This document shows, in pieces, positions 43,048 to 52,472 of a stretch of DNA of 64,000 bases; position 1 is the stretch's first letter; every line of letters begins with the position of its first letter. Source of the stretch: Arachnia propionica (GTDB taxonomy: Bacteria > Actinomycetota > Actinomycetes > Propionibacteriales > Propionibacteriaceae); the NCBI RefSeq assembly GCF_037055325.1, contig NZ_CP146373.1:248001-312000 (forward strand). Direction: 5' to 3'. The position numbers and the translations under genes are program-made. The notes beneath the pieces are model-generated. The model saw nothing but the letters and a program-made list of their open reading frames with translations. It was not told the DNA's origin and made no database searches.

Positions 43048-43928
43048 GACTCACCGTACGTGTCCCGGCAAGCACCGCCAACCTGGGGTCGGGATTCGAC
43101 TGCGTGGGGTTGGCCGTGGACTGGTTCGATGAACTGACATTGGAGGTCTCGAGGACTGGGGGCCTCCAGATCGAGGTGTTTGGTGAGGGTTCCCATCAGG
43201 TGCCTCGCGACGAGTCCCATCTCGTGATCGCAACGTTGCTGCACGCCCTGCGCCAGTGGGGTGTGGCCCCGCCGGGCGGATTGCTCCTGAGGACGCGCAA
43301 CACGATTCCGCACTCGCGCGGGCTCGGCTCTTCCGCGGCGGCCATAGTGGCTGGCTGTGCTTTGGCCCACGGCATTGCCTTTCCAGATGAAGAGCTGGAC
43401 CGGGTCGAATTGACCCGGGTCGCCAGTCTTCTGGAGGGGCATCCCGACAACGCGGGTGCGGCGGTCTGGGGAGGTGCGATACTGGCCTGGCTGGATGGTG
43501 AGCGGGTGGAACTGATTCGGTTGCGGCTCGTAGAGGGTCTGCGGTGCCTTGCATTCGTCCCCGATCTGGAGGTCCGTACCGAGGGAGCCAGAGCTGTCCT
43601 ACCCGACATGGTGCCCCGGAAAGATGCTGTGGCCCAGGCCGTAGCTGCGGCTTCCCTTCCCCTGGCTCTTGAACAGCGTCCCGATCTGTTGTTGTCCGCA
43701 ACCAGGGACCGTTTGCATCAGTTCCAGAGAGCCGAGTTGATGCCGGCCTCCTGGTCGTTGCTGCGGCGATTGCGGCGGGTAGGAATTCCTGCGACCATTT
43801 CCGGGGCGGGCCCGACTGTGTTTGCGATCGGTCTGGAGGACCAGCTGGCGAAAGCGGACTCCCTTGAACATGAGGGATTCCAACGCCACGACCTCGTGCC
43901 TGGTGAGGGAGTGCAGCTCGTGGATTGA
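43044..43928 (+). CDS. thrB: Homoserine kinase
   Basis: A 294-residue GHMP kinase. The start RLTVRVPASTANLGSGFDCVGLA and the ATP site IPHSRGLGSSAAAIVAG are typical of ThrB; the C-terminal GAGPTVFAIG closes the fold. GTG 43044 overlaps the hom stop by 4 bases. Threonine synthase (thrC), usually between hom and thrB in actinobacteria, is missing here. Confidence 0.95.
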   Translation: MRLTVRVPASTANLGSGFDCVGLAVDWFDELTLEVSRTGGLQIEVFGEGSHQVPRDESHLVIATLLHALRQWGVAPPGGLLLRTRNTIPHSRGLGSSAAAIVAGCALAHGIAFPDEELDRVELTRVASLLEGHPDNAGAAVWGGAILAWLDGERVELIRLRLVEGLRCLAFVPDLEVRTEGARAVLPDMVPRKDAVAQAVAAASLPLALEQRPDLLLSATRDRLHQFQRAELMPASWSLLRRLRRVGIPATISGAGPTVFAIGLEDQLAKADSLEHEGFQRHDLVPGEGVQLVD

Positions 43929-44212
43929 GCAATGCGGGTGTCTCAGCATCCGAGCGGCGTACGACCACGTACGCGAGTACGGTGGACGGCTTCTGAGTGT
44001 GGACGCAACAATTTCAAGAAGTCCTGTGGATGGAAGCCGGTCCCCGTGAATGCATCGACATGAGACCTGATCGTGTTGCTCCATGGGGGTGGAAGACGTG
44101 AAGGGGTCTATGGTGCCTATGAGCTTGCGAGTAGAGCTCCACTGCAACGCCCTGGAACAGCATCGAACCCTCTTTACGTAACGCCAGCTGGGGAGAAGGT
44201 CGGGTCTCGTGT

Positions 44213-44218
44213 TATTAT
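44213..44218 (+). promoter_or_regulatory. Putative -10 box of the rho promoter
   Basis: TATTAT in an otherwise GC-rich stretch, about 130 bases before the rho start. The -35 region is not recognisable. Confidence 0.4.
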
Positions 44219-44293
44219 TTCGGTAGTCAACTGAACGGCGTCGGTGGCGGTTTCTTTTACCACCGTGAAATGAGCGCTTTGACTAGACACTTC

Positions 44294-44323
44294 ACCGGTT
44301 GGGCAATTTTCAGTGCCACCGGT
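44294..44323 (+). promoter_or_regulatory. Hairpin in the rho leader
   Basis: ACCGGT, a 2-base bulge and GGCA pair with TGCC-ACCGGT around an 8-base loop, 24 bases before the GTG. It is close enough to the AAGGAAGG ribosome-binding site to influence rho translation or Rho-dependent autoattenuation. Confidence 0.45.
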
Positions 44324-44347
44324 TTCCTGAGTTAAGGAAGGCATTCC

Positions 44348-46087
44348 GTGACCGAATCCGGTTCCAGCTCCCTGGCAGACCTGAAGCTCCCTGAGCTCAA
44401 GAAGATGGCAGCAGGGATGGGTATCAAGGGCACTTCTGCGATGCGCAAGGGTGATCTGATCGCCGCGATTTCCGGCGAGGTCAACGTCCCTGCCAGGCCT
44501 GATCACAAAGCCCGTACCTCACCTCCTAGGAAGCGAGCCGAGGTCGAACCGCAGCTCCCTGCGGAGGCGTCGGAACATGCCGGTCCCGAGCGGCCGAAAG
44601 TGGAGAAAACAGAATCCGAATCACCCGTTCAGCAGCACCAGTCACGGGTGGATGGTGAAGGCGTTAGTCGCAACCGTCGGCGCCGTGAACGTAACAAAGA
44701 ACGTGACCGTGCGGCGCAGGAAGCGACGAACGAAGAGGTCGGAGAGCGTTTGGCTGCTGCTCTTGGGCAGACCGGTACCTCCACCGCAGCGCCCGTCCTT
44801 GCCACGGCAAGCACAGGGGTAGGGCGTTTCGAGGAAGAGAACGAAGGCGGACGTCGCGGACGGCGCCGTCGCAACCGTGATCGCCAGAACCGTCGCAACC
44901 GTGGTTCTGGGGGCATGGACCGCTTCGAGAATGAACCCACGGTTTCCGAGGATGACGTTCTTGCAGCCGTTTCCGGGATTGTTGACATTCTCGACAATTA
45001 CGCCTTCGTTCGCACCACCGGGTACCTCCCCGGGCCCAACGACGCCTACCTGCCGTTGGCCATGGTGCGTAGATTCGGGTTGCGTAGAGGCGATGTGATC
45101 GTCGGTGCTATCCGCACCCCCCGAGAAGGTGAGCGCAAGGAGAAGTACAACCCGCTGGTGCGGATCGACTCCATCAACGGTGACGATCCTGAGAGGGCGA
45201 AGCAGCGTCCCGAGTTTGCGAAACTGACGCCCCTCTACCCCCAGGAAAAGCTCCGCCTCGAAACAGTCAATACGCAGCTGACAGGTCGCGTCATCGACTT
45301 GGTTGCCCCGATCGGCAAGGGGCAGCGTGGCCTCATCGTTTCCCCACCCAAGGCCGGCAAGACGATGGTAATGCAGGCCATCGCGAACGCAATCGCCGCG
45401 AACAATCCTGAGGTTCACCTCATGGTGGTTCTCGTCGATGAGCGTCCCGAAGAGGTCACGGACTTTCAGCGGACCGTCTCCGGTGAAGTGATCGCTTCCA
45501 CCTTCGACCGTCCCGCTGAGGACCACACAGTGGTCGCTGAACTAGCCATCGAACGTGCCAAGCGTCTCGTCGAACTTGGTCACGATGTGGTTGTATTGCT
45601 CGACGGGATCACTCGTCTGGGTCGGGCGTACAACCTGGCGGCCCCTGCTTCTGGGCGCATTCTTTCCGGCGGTGTCGATTCAGCAGCCCTCTATCCACCT
45701 AAGAAGTTCTTCGGTGCGGCCCGCAACATAGAAAACGGCGGCTCCCTGACGATTCTGGCGACCGCTCTCATCGAGACCGGGTCCCGCATGGATGAGGTCA
45801 TCTTCGAGGAGTTCAAGGGCACTGGCAATATGGAGCTCAGGCTCGCCAGGCAGCTTGCTGACAAGCGGATCTTCCCCGCGATCGATGTGGACGCTTCCGG
45901 AACTCGCCGTGAGGATCTGCTGCTCGGTCGCGACGAGTTGAACATCATCTGGAAGTTGCGTCGCGCGCTTTCCGGGCTCGACGACCAGGCCGCTCTGGAG
46001 ACCCTGCTGGCAAGGATGCGAAAGACGCAGAACAACCATGAGTTTTTGCTCAGTGTCCTGAAGACCACTCCGGCTCAGGATGGCTGA
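44348..46087 (+). CDS. rho: Transcription termination factor Rho
   Basis: A 579-residue hexameric RNA helicase. Residues 5-40 are the Rho_N helix bundle (LADLKLPELKKMAAGMGIKG). An Arg/Glu-rich insertion (about 55-195) typical of high-GC actinobacteria follows, then the RNA-binding cold-shock fold (DILDNYAFVRTTGYLPGPNDAY) and the ATPase with SPPKAGKT, LLDGITRLGRAYN and GTGNMELRLARQLADKRIFPAID. GTG 44348 follows AAGGAAGG. It starts the rho-rpmE-prfA-prmC-tsaC-wecA series conserved in actinobacteria. Confidence 0.97.
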   Translation: MTESGSSSLADLKLPELKKMAAGMGIKGTSAMRKGDLIAAISGEVNVPARPDHKARTSPPRKRAEVEPQLPAEASEHAGPERPKVEKTESESPVQQHQSRVDGEGVSRNRRRRERNKERDRAAQEATNEEVGERLAAALGQTGTSTAAPVLATASTGVGRFEEENEGGRRGRRRRNRDRQNRRNRGSGGMDRFENEPTVSEDDVLAAVSGIVDILDNYAFVRTTGYLPGPNDAYLPLAMVRRFGLRRGDVIVGAIRTPREGERKEKYNPLVRIDSINGDDPERAKQRPEFAKLTPLYPQEKLRLETVNTQLTGRVIDLVAPIGKGQRGLIVSPPKAGKTMVMQAIANAIAANNPEVHLMVVLVDERPEEVTDFQRTVSGEVIASTFDRPAEDHTVVAELAIERAKRLVELGHDVVVLLDGITRLGRAYNLAAPASGRILSGGVDSAALYPPKKFFGAARNIENGGSLTILATALIETGSRMDEVIFEEFKGTGNMELRLARQLADKRIFPAIDVDASGTRREDLLLGRDELNIIWKLRRALSGLDDQAALETLLARMRKTQNNHEFLLSVLKTTPAQDG

Positions 46088-46214
46088 GCCGATTGCGCCG
46101 GAGCCGTCGGGATCGTTTTGATTCGGCGGCATTGGCTGGCACAATTGCAGGCCGTGCCGGTTCACGCCCGCCGACGGTGTGGCGACCCGGGAAGAACACA
46201 CCTAGGAGAAAATC

Positions 46215-46430
46215 ATGAAGCAGGGTATCCACCCCGAGTACATCGAGACGAAGGTTCACTGCACCTGTGGCAACACCTTCACCACCCGCAGCACCTCGAA
46301 GAAGGGGGCTTTGAACGCAGACGTGTGCTCCGAGTGCCATCCCTTCTACACCGGCAAGCAGAAGATTCTTGACACCGGTGGCCGTGTCGCTCGTTTCGAG
46401 CGCATGTACGCCAAGAACAAGAAGAAGTGA
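46215..46430 (+). CDS. rpmE: 50S ribosomal protein bL31 (zinc-binding C+ form)
   Basis: A 71-residue ribosomal protein. It keeps the four zinc cysteines (Cys16, Cys18, Cys38, Cys41), so it is the C+ paralogue; a zinc-independent copy may exist elsewhere. TAGGAG lies 8 bases before the ATG. The basic tail MYAKNKKK is normal. prfA starts about 20 bases after its stop. Confidence 0.96.
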   Translation: MKQGIHPEYIETKVHCTCGNTFTTRSTSKKGALNADVCSECHPFYTGKQKILDTGGRVARFERMYAKNKKK

Positions 46431-46449
46431 GCTCACGGGGCCTGCGAAA

Positions 46450-47517
46450 TTGTTCGAGAACGCGGATCCCCTGATCGCCGAACACGATCGGCTCGAGGCT
46501 CAGCTGGCCGACCCCGCGACGCACGCCGACCCGGCGCTGATGCGCCGGGTCGGTCGTCGTTATGCGGCGCTGAGGCCTGTGGTCGAGGCCCTGGCCCTGT
46601 ACCGCGGACTGGTCGCTGATCGTGAGGCTGCACTCGAACTTGCCGAGCAGGATCCCGTTTTCGCGGAGGAGGCCGAAGCAATCAGAACGCGGCTCGAAGA
46701 GACCGCGGTGCGGCTCACCCGGCTGCTGGCGCCAAGGGACCCGAACGATGACACCGATGCGATCCTCGAGATCAAGTCGGGGGAGGGAGGTGAGGAGTCC
46801 GCACTGTTTGTGGCTGATCTGCTTCGCATGTATCAGCGGTATACAGAACAGGTCGGCTGGCGCCTCGAGGTGTTGGACTCCCAGACAACGGATCTCGGCG
46901 GATTCAAGTCTGTGACAGTGGCTGTGAAGGGAACCGGCATCGATGGGGTCGGTCCTTATGGGCGGCTCAAGTTTGAGGGTGGGGTACACAGGGTCCAACG
47001 CGTTCCCGTCACCGAAACCCAGGGACGCATCCACACTTCCGCCGCTGGTGTACTGGTTTCACCTGACATCGAGCCAGAGGAGTTGGAGATCAGCGAATCC
47101 GACCTCAGGATCGATGTGTTTCGGGCTTCAGGGCCCGGCGGTCAAGGAGTGAACACCACGGACTCGGCCGTCAGGATCACCCACATCCCGACGGGGGTTG
47201 TGGTGAGCTGCCAGAACGAACGTTCCCAGCTGCAGAATCGTGAACAGGCGATGCGGCTGCTGCGTTCCAGGCTGGCCGCCATCCGGGAGGCGAAGGCCGC
47301 GGAGGCGGCATCCGCCGCTCGCAGGTCGCAGGTGCGCACGGTGGACCGCTCCGAACGGATCCGCACCTACAACTTCCCGGAGAACCGATTCGCTGACCAC
47401 AGGATTGGTTTCAAGGCTCACAACTTGGACCTGGTCCTGGCGGGGGCTTTGGCGCCCGTTCTCGATGCACTGGCCGAGGCCGACCTGGCTGAACGGCTGT
47501 CCGGACCAGGCCTATGA
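46450..47517 (+). CDS. prfA: Peptide chain release factor 1
   Basis: Recognises UAA and UAG stop codons. The codon-reading PxT motif is PVT in [10 protein letters not shown], and the catalytic GGQ is in [16 protein letters not shown]. The P-P-T region of the RF1 class is complete. TTG 46450 gives 355 residues, the usual RF1 length; GGGG lies about 9 bases upstream. The frame is open further upstream but that part overlaps rpmE. The stop overlaps the prmC ATG, and PrmC methylates the glutamine of the GGQ motif. Confidence 0.94.
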   Translation: MFENADPLIAEHDRLEAQLADPATHADPALMRRVGRRYAALRPVVEALALYRGLVADREAALELAEQDPVFAEEAEAIRTRLEETAVRLTRLLAPRDPNDDTDAILEIKSGEGGEESALFVADLLRMYQRYTEQVGWRLEVLDSQTTDLGGFKSVTVAVKGTGIDGVGPYGRLKFEGGVHRVQRVPVTETQGRIHTSAAGVLVSPDIEPEELEISESDLRIDVFRASGPGGQGVNTTDSAVRITHIPTGVVVSCQNERSQLQNREQAMRLLRSRLAAIREAKAAEAASAARRSQVRTVDRSERIRTYNFPENRFADHRIGFKAHNLDLVLAGALAPVLDALAEADLAERLSGPGL

Positions 47518-48356
47518 GGGCCTGGGACCTGGTCCTGGAGGTCTCGGAGCAGCTGGCGGAGGCCGGCGTCACCACTCCAGCGGCTGATGCCCGTTGGCTT
47601 GTCTGCCACGCGCTGAAGTGCGATTCGGCGGCGCTGGTCCTCCGAGATGCATCGCCCGGGGATCGTGACAAGGTGGCGGGTTTCGTTGCGCGACGGAGGA
47701 CCGGGGAGCCGGTCCAGCACATCACGGGGTGGGCGCCGTTCCGCTACGAAACCCTCGCGGTCGGGCCTGGGGTTTTCATACCGCGTCCCGAGACGGAATT
47801 GTTGGTGGACGAAGTTCTCGGGTACGTGACAGACCTGCCCGCCGGGAAACGCTGCGTGGTTGAACTGTGTGCCGGCTCGGGGGCCATCGTGCGGAGCCTT
47901 GCGAGGGAGTGTGGTGGCCTGGAGCTGCACGCAGTAGAACGTTCCTCCGACGCGTGGCCTTGGTTGCTGCGGAACCTCGAGGGCCTCGGGGTGGACTGCC
48001 GCCAGGAGGATATGTCTGAGGCTTTCCATGATCTCGATGCCCGGGTCGATGTCGTGGTGGCAAACCCGCCCTACGTTCCCACCAGCCTGCGTGGCCGGCT
48101 CCCGGTAGAGGTGAGCCATGATCCTGCTGAGGCGCTGTTCGGTGGTGAGGACGGGCTGGATGTCATTCGGGTCGTCCACTCGGTGGCGCGCAGGCTTCTG
48201 GCGCCGGGAGGCCTGGTGGCCATGGAACACGACCAGTCGCACGCCGACCAGGTCCGGGAAATCTTCTCTGATGGCTTCTTCGATATCCGGACGGTGCGCG
48301 ACCTGGCAGGGCACCCCCGACACCTTCTCGCTAGACGTGGCAGGATTGGCGGGTGA
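47514..48356 (+). CDS. prmC: Release factor glutamine methyltransferase
   Basis: A 280-residue SAM methyltransferase for the GGQ glutamine of RF1 and RF2. The N-terminal helical domain ends with [16 protein letters not shown]; the SAM site is [10 protein letters not shown] and the catalytic NPPY is at about residue 184. [15 protein letters not shown] is a family hallmark. ATG 47514 overlaps the prfA stop by 4 bases. Confidence 0.94.
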   Translation: MRAWDLVLEVSEQLAEAGVTTPAADARWLVCHALKCDSAALVLRDASPGDRDKVAGFVARRRTGEPVQHITGWAPFRYETLAVGPGVFIPRPETELLVDEVLGYVTDLPAGKRCVVELCAGSGAIVRSLARECGGLELHAVERSSDAWPWLLRNLEGLGVDCRQEDMSEAFHDLDARVDVVVANPPYVPTSLRGRLPVEVSHDPAEALFGGEDGLDVIRVVHSVARRLLAPGGLVAMEHDQSHADQVREIFSDGFFDIRTVRDLAGHPRHLLARRGRIGG

Positions 48357-49006
48357 ACGAAACCGGGTCCAGGACGTTGTCTCTCGAGTTTGAAACCGAT
48401 GCCGCTCTTGAGGCGGCCCGGGAGGCGGTTGCGGCAGGGCAGTGCGTCGTCTTCCCAACTGACACGGTCTACGGGATCGGGTGCGCTGCATTTGACACCA
48501 ACGCGGTCACGGGGTTGCTGGATGCCAAGAAGCGGGGACGCGACATGCCGCCGCCGGTTTTGATAGCGGAGGGCTCGATGCTGCGAGCCCTCGCCGGTCA
48601 GGTGCCAGAGGCGGCCAGAAAGCTGGTGGCACAGTTCTGGCCGGGGGCTCTGACCATCATCGTCAAGGCACAACGATCGCTTCCCCTGGACCTGGGAGAA
48701 ACCCGGGGAACAGTGGCGGTCCGGGTTCCCGACCATGATGAGACCCGTGCCCTGCTGCGCCGTACGGGCCCCATGGCCGTGAGTTCAGCAAACGTCTCCG
48801 GACAGCCTGCCGCGACCACTGCTGGGGAGGCCCGCGACATGCTGGCCGATGCTGTAGCGGTTTACCTGGACGGTGGGAAGGCTCCCGGGGGAGAGGCCTC
48901 CACGATCATCGACTTCACCAGTGACGAACACGGACGGGTTCTCCGCCAGGGGGCGATCGCCCTCGAGGAGCTCCGTCAGGTGGTACCGGAGCTGCAGGCT
49001 GGCTGA
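48353..49006 (+). CDS. L-threonylcarbamoyladenylate synthase (TsaC/Sua5 family)
   Basis: A 217-residue YrdC-fold protein that makes the threonylcarbamoyl-AMP used for t6A37 in tRNA. Characteristic stretches are CVVFPTDTVYGIGCAA, AKKRGRDMPPPVLI, FWPGALTIIVKA and VSSANVSGQPA. The Sua5-specific C-terminal domain is absent. GTG 48353 overlaps prmC by 4 bases. Confidence 0.92.
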   Translation: MNETGSRTLSLEFETDAALEAAREAVAAGQCVVFPTDTVYGIGCAAFDTNAVTGLLDAKKRGRDMPPPVLIAEGSMLRALAGQVPEAARKLVAQFWPGALTIIVKAQRSLPLDLGETRGTVAVRVPDHDETRALLRRTGPMAVSSANVSGQPAATTAGEARDMLADAVAVYLDGGKAPGGEASTIIDFTSDEHGRVLRQGAIALEELRQVVPELQAG

Positions 49007-50118
49007 TGCGCGAATATCTTCTCGTGCTGTTGGTCGCCACCGCCGCCACCTACTTGTTCGCGGCGGTGTGTCGTCAGCTTGCCCTGCGCTGGAACGCGGT
49101 GGCGAAGGTGAGGGCGCGTGACGTGCACACTAGCCCTAAACCTTATTTCGGCGGACTTGCGATGTTCGTTGGGCTGGTCGTCTGCCTGATACTTGCCGTG
49201 AACATGCCCTTCCTGTCGCGATTCGCCACCGTCGGGCACGACGCCTTAATGGTGCTCCTGGCAAGTGGCCTGATCTGCGCTGTTGGTCTGGTCGATGACG
49301 TGGTCGAATTGAGCCCGGTAGTGAAATTCGGTGGCCAGGTGTTGGCCGCGGGGGCTGCTGTGCTGGGAGGGGTCCGCATCTACTGGATTCCCTTGCCGAA
49401 TGCGGTGTTGGCTCTCGATGACGCCAGCAGCATTCTGATCACGGTTATCTTCATTGCGGTGTGTGCCAATGCCGTCAACTTCGTTGACGGGCTGGATGGG
49501 CTGGCTGCCGGTTTGGTGGCGGTTGGGGCGGGCGCGTTCTTCGCCTACTCGTACGTGCTCGCCTACGAACAGGACCTGGCCCGGGCCACGACGGCGAGTT
49601 TGCTGACTGTTGCCACCCTCGGCATCTGTCTCGGGTTCCTCGGCCACAACTTCCAGCCGGCGCACATGTTCATGGGGGATGCGGGAGCCATGCTGCTGGG
49701 GTTCCTGATGGCGATGAGCGCCATCTCGTTCACCGGGCAGGTGGATCCGAGTGCTCTCAGCAGAGATCATGACGATGTTCTGCCCGCCCTGCTCCCGGTG
49801 CTGCTGCCGTTTGCCACGATGGCCCTACCACTCAGCGACCTGGTCCTGGCCTGGATTCGCCGGACAGCACGGGGCCAGCATCCTTTCAAGGCCGACAAAT
49901 ACCACCTGCATCACAGGCTTGTCGCCCGAGGGCACTCGCAGCGCGGGGTCGTGTTCATCATGTGCTCCTGGGGTGCGGTGATAGCAGGGGGTCTCGTTTG
50001 CACAGTGCTCCTGAACCACCCCGCCACGTGGTGGGCCATCGGGGTTTTCCTCGTGCTGCTGGTGCTGATTACCGTCATGCCTGTCAGGCGTGGAGCAGGG
50101 ACGGTGAAACGTGGCTGA
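49006..50118 (+). CDS. wecA: Undecaprenyl-phosphate GlcNAc-1-phosphate transferase (WecA/TagO type)
   Basis: A 370-residue polytopic membrane enzyme that starts a lipid-linked wall polysaccharide. The family motifs are the GLVDDVVELSPVVKF aspartates, NFVDGLDGLAAGL, FMGDAGAMLLGF and the cytoplasmic HLHHRLVARGHSQR loop. In mycobacteria the orthologue begins arabinogalactan synthesis, and it occupies the same place before the atp operon. ATG overlaps the tsaC stop by one base. Confidence 0.93.
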   Translation: MREYLLVLLVATAATYLFAAVCRQLALRWNAVAKVRARDVHTSPKPYFGGLAMFVGLVVCLILAVNMPFLSRFATVGHDALMVLLASGLICAVGLVDDVVELSPVVKFGGQVLAAGAAVLGGVRIYWIPLPNAVLALDDASSILITVIFIAVCANAVNFVDGLDGLAAGLVAVGAGAFFAYSYVLAYEQDLARATTASLLTVATLGICLGFLGHNFQPAHMFMGDAGAMLLGFLMAMSAISFTGQVDPSALSRDHDDVLPALLPVLLPFATMALPLSDLVLAWIRRTARGQHPFKADKYHLHHRLVARGHSQRGVVFIMCSWGAVIAGGLVCTVLLNHPATWWAIGVFLVLLVLITVMPVRRGAGTVKRG

Positions 50119-50551
50119 ACGCCGGGTCACGGGGGCAACCCGACGTGCCCGGCAGATGATGTTTGGTGGGCTGGTGGCCGGGCAGGCAGTGGGCATCTCG
50201 GTGTGCGGACTGGCCTTGGCGACCGGTTCCCGAGCGGCGCTCATCGGGGCTGCGTTGGGATTCGCTGCGGTGGTCATCTTCTGCTCTGTGGGGCAGGCCG
50301 TCGAGGTCGTGGCCTGCGAACTGGAACCCGTCCAGGGCCTCGGAGTGGTACTCGCAAGCTATGCGGTTCGCGTGGTCGGGATTGGAGCTGGTATTTGGTT
50401 CGTGACGAGTCATCCGCGGCTTGGTCCTGAAACGGACACGAACTGGCTGGCGATTGCGGTCATCGCAACAGTACTGTCCTGGACGACAGGCGTGGTCGTG
50501 GTGGCGTCACGGCAACGCGTCCCCATTTACGATATGCACGACCAAGGCTGA
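50111..50551 (+). CDS. AtpI-like membrane protein upstream of the ATP synthase operon
   Basis: A 146-residue protein with four hydrophobic segments (about 17-40, 42-62, 78-98, 115-135) and short charged ends. It resembles the ATP synthase subunit I-like proteins that precede actinobacterial atp operons (Rv1303 position). Subunit I helps assembly of the c-ring or Mg2+ supply. GTG 50111 overlaps wecA by 8 bases. Sequence similarity is weak; the call depends on position and topology. Confidence 0.65.
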   Translation: MAERRVTGATRRARQMMFGGLVAGQAVGISVCGLALATGSRAALIGAALGFAAVVIFCSVGQAVEVVACELEPVQGLGVVLASYAVRVVGIGAGIWFVTSHPRLGPETDTNWLAIAVIATVLSWTTGVVVVASRQRVPIYDMHDQG

Positions 50552-50590
50552 AAGTGCGATTCTTGGGATGAAGGTGGGGGAGTTTTCCGC

Positions 50591-50596
50591 TAGGCT
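50591..50596 (+). promoter_or_regulatory. Possible -10 box of the atp operon
   Basis: TAGGCT lies 10 bases before the ATG at 50607. No Shine-Dalgarno precedes that ATG, so a leaderless atp transcript may start here. Confidence 0.4.
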
Positions 50597-50606
50597 CACT
50601 CCCGAC

Positions 50607-50831
50607 ATGGGCACCAGACCAGGATCCGAGGAGAAGCCCTCGCAGCGGCAGGGCACCGAGGATGGGATGGTCGTGCTCAGTTACATCCTGGCGGGTCTGC
50701 TCTTCTACGGAGGGTTGGGCTGGCTGGGCGACCATTTCTGGAAGACATCGTGGTTGCTGCCAATGGGCCTGATCATAGGCCTGGTCTGCAGCACATATCT
50801 GATCATCAAGCGATATGGGAGCGGCGCGTGA
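50607..50831 (+). CDS. AtpZ/AtpI-type F0F1-ATPase accessory protein
   Basis: About 74 residues with two transmembrane helices: VVLSYILAGLLFYGGLGWLGDHF and LLPMGLIIGLVCSTYLIIKRYG. This is the ATPase_gene1 (AtpZ) pattern, with the GWLGD turn between the helices. ATG 50607 has no ribosome-binding site but a -10-like box in front; ATG 50568 is an alternative. The stop overlaps the atpB GTG start. Confidence 0.75.
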   Translation: MGTRPGSEEKPSQRQGTEDGMVVLSYILAGLLFYGGLGWLGDHFWKTSWLLPMGLIIGLVCSTYLIIKRYGSGA

Positions 50832-51631
50832 ACCCTTGGCTTCTTCCGCTGGACAGCGGTGGCGATGGCGGTTACACCCCGCCGAGTGTCAACGACTTCA
50901 TTTTCGACACTCCCGTTATTCCGGGCACCCCCACCTGGATGAACAAGCCCTTCTGGCAGGCCGTCATAGCGGCTCTACTGGTGGTTCTGCTCTGGTGGCT
51001 GGCCTCGCGCCGACTCAAGGTCCTGCCCCCCAAACGGCAGTTCTTCGCAGAGTACCTCTACGAATTCGTCCGCAATGGCATCGCCCGCGACATTCTCCAC
51101 CACGACTACAGACGCTTCCTTCCGTATCTGCTCGGTCTCTTCTCCTTCCTGCTGGTTAGCAACTGGTTTGGTGAAACCTTCGTTTTCATGCTCCCAACCT
51201 TCAGCAATGTCGGATTCGCTTACGGCCTGGCTTTTCTGTCCTGGTGTGTCTACGTCGGTGCAGGATTCCGCAAATTCGGCATCGGGTTTCTCAAGAAGGC
51301 GCTCATCCCCGAGGGCGTTCCGTGGTATCTCCTGTGGTTGATCATCCCGCTGGAGTTCCTCGCGACCTTCATCACCAGGCCCGTGACTCTCGCTTTGCGT
51401 CTGTTCGCCAACATGTTCGCCGGACACCTGGTGGTTCTGGTGTTCGTGGTCGGAGGCTCCTTCTTGTTGACCTTCCAGAACAACCTCATGTACAACGTCT
51501 CCGGTGCCGTCTCGGTGGCATTCAGTTTCGCGATCCTGTTCCTGGAACTGTTCATCGGCGCACTGCAGGCCTACATCTTCACGGTCCTGACCGCCCAGTA
51601 TGTGTCAACCTCAGTCTCAGAGGCCCACTGA
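50828..51631 (+). CDS. atpB: ATP synthase F0 subunit a
   Basis: A 267-residue proton-channel subunit. The essential arginine is in the penultimate helix region PVTLALRLFANMFAGHL. The C-terminal helix has ELFIGALQAYIFTVL. GTG 50828 gives a start NPWLLPLDSG that overlaps the upstream stop codon (GTGA). It couples proton entry to the c-ring. Confidence 0.96.
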   Translation: MNPWLLPLDSGGDGGYTPPSVNDFIFDTPVIPGTPTWMNKPFWQAVIAALLVVLLWWLASRRLKVLPPKRQFFAEYLYEFVRNGIARDILHHDYRRFLPYLLGLFSFLLVSNWFGETFVFMLPTFSNVGFAYGLAFLSWCVYVGAGFRKFGIGFLKKALIPEGVPWYLLWLIIPLEFLATFITRPVTLALRLFANMFAGHLVVLVFVVGGSFLLTFQNNLMYNVSGAVSVAFSFAILFLELFIGALQAYIFTVLTAQYVSTSVSEAH

Positions 51632-51687
51632 ATCGAAAATCCGACTCCATCACCAATCCCGGTGAGGAGCCATCCGAAAGGAAAACC

Positions 51688-51912
51688 ATGCAGACCCTCC
51701 TGGAAATCAACGGCTCGCTCAACATGCTCGGCTATGCGATCGCCACCATCGCCCCGGCTTTGGGTGTGGCCTGGATCTTCGCCTCGGTCATCAATGGGAC
51801 CGCTCGCCAGCCCGAGGCGCGTGGCGCCATGATGAGCACCGCCTTCATCGGTTTCGCCGTGGTCGAGGCGCTCGCCATCATCGCCATCGCCCTGGCCTTC
51901 GTTCTTAAGTGA
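51688..51912 (+). CDS. atpE: ATP synthase F0 subunit c
   Basis: A 74-residue hairpin of two transmembrane helices joined by the polar loop TARQPEAR. The proton-carrying carboxylate is the glutamate in AVVEALAIIA in helix 2. Helix 1 contains the glycine/alanine packing pattern. GAAAGGAAAA lies just before the ATG. The usual target site region of diarylquinolines surrounds this glutamate. Confidence 0.96.
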   Translation: MQTLLEINGSLNMLGYAIATIAPALGVAWIFASVINGTARQPEARGAMMSTAFIGFAVVEALAIIAIALAFVLK

Positions 51913-52472
51913 GGATGGACGTGATCCCCGTGAGTGGGGTGCTGCTCGAGTCCGGGATCGATCTCGGACCGCTTCTGCCCCATCACCTGTCCGAGGTCGT
52001 GGTTGGCATCATTTTGATGCTGCTGGTGTTCCTCGTCATGTGGAAGGCCGTCGTACCGGCCTTCGAGAAACTGTACGAGGAGCGCTACCAACGCATCGAG
52101 GGCGGAATTCAGCGGGCTGAGCAGGCCGAAGCGAAAGCGGCGGCTGCGTTGGCGGAGTACAACGACCAGCTCAACTCTGCACGCGAGGAGGCGGCAAAAA
52201 TCCGCGAGGAGGCCAAGAACACCAGTGCACAGATGCTGGCGGAGGCCCGGGAAAGGGCCAGCAAAGAGGCTGATCGCATCCTCGCCGCTGGCAGGGCCCA
52301 GCTGGAGGCCGAGCGTTCGCAGCTCTTGGTCGAGCTTCGTGGAGACATCGGCGGTCTGGCCACTACCCTTGCCAGCCGGATCGTCGGCGAGGCGCTTACT
52401 GACGATGAGCGTGCCAATCGAACCATTGACCGTTTCATGCATGAGCTAGAAACGGCGGGCACATCCCGATGA
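51909..52472 (+). CDS. atpF: ATP synthase F0 subunit b
   Basis: A 187-residue stator subunit. One transmembrane helix (VVVGIILMLLVFLVMWKAVVP, about 29-50) leads to a long charged helix (QRAEQAEAKAAAALAEYNDQL...) that forms the peripheral stalk dimer. GTG 51909 overlaps the atpE stop; downstream ATG 51915 and GTG 51921 are also possible starts. Confidence 0.94.
   Translation: MRMDVIPVSGVLLESGIDLGPLLPHHLSEVVVGIILMLLVFLVMWKAVVPAFEKLYEERYQRIEGGIQRAEQAEAKAAAALAEYNDQLNSAREEAAKIREEAKNTSAQMLAEARERASKEADRILAAGRAQLEAERSQLLVELRGDIGGLATTLASRIVGEALTDDERANRTIDRFMHELETAGTSR

Larger units (their letters stand above)
43929..44347. other. Intergenic region and long rho leader
   Basis: About 420 bases without a gene. 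A 6-bp inverted repeat GCGTAC/GTACGC (43957-43974) follows thrB. TATTAT (44213-44218) is a good -10 for rho and gives a leader of about 125 nt. The leader has two hairpins: CGGTGG/CCACCG (44242-44265) and a longer one at 44294-44323. Confidence 0.55.

Noticed and set aside
43957-43974. GCGTAC/GTACGC inverted repeat after thrB as a terminator
   Set aside because: Only 6 bp with a 6-base loop and no U-run; too weak to call a terminator.
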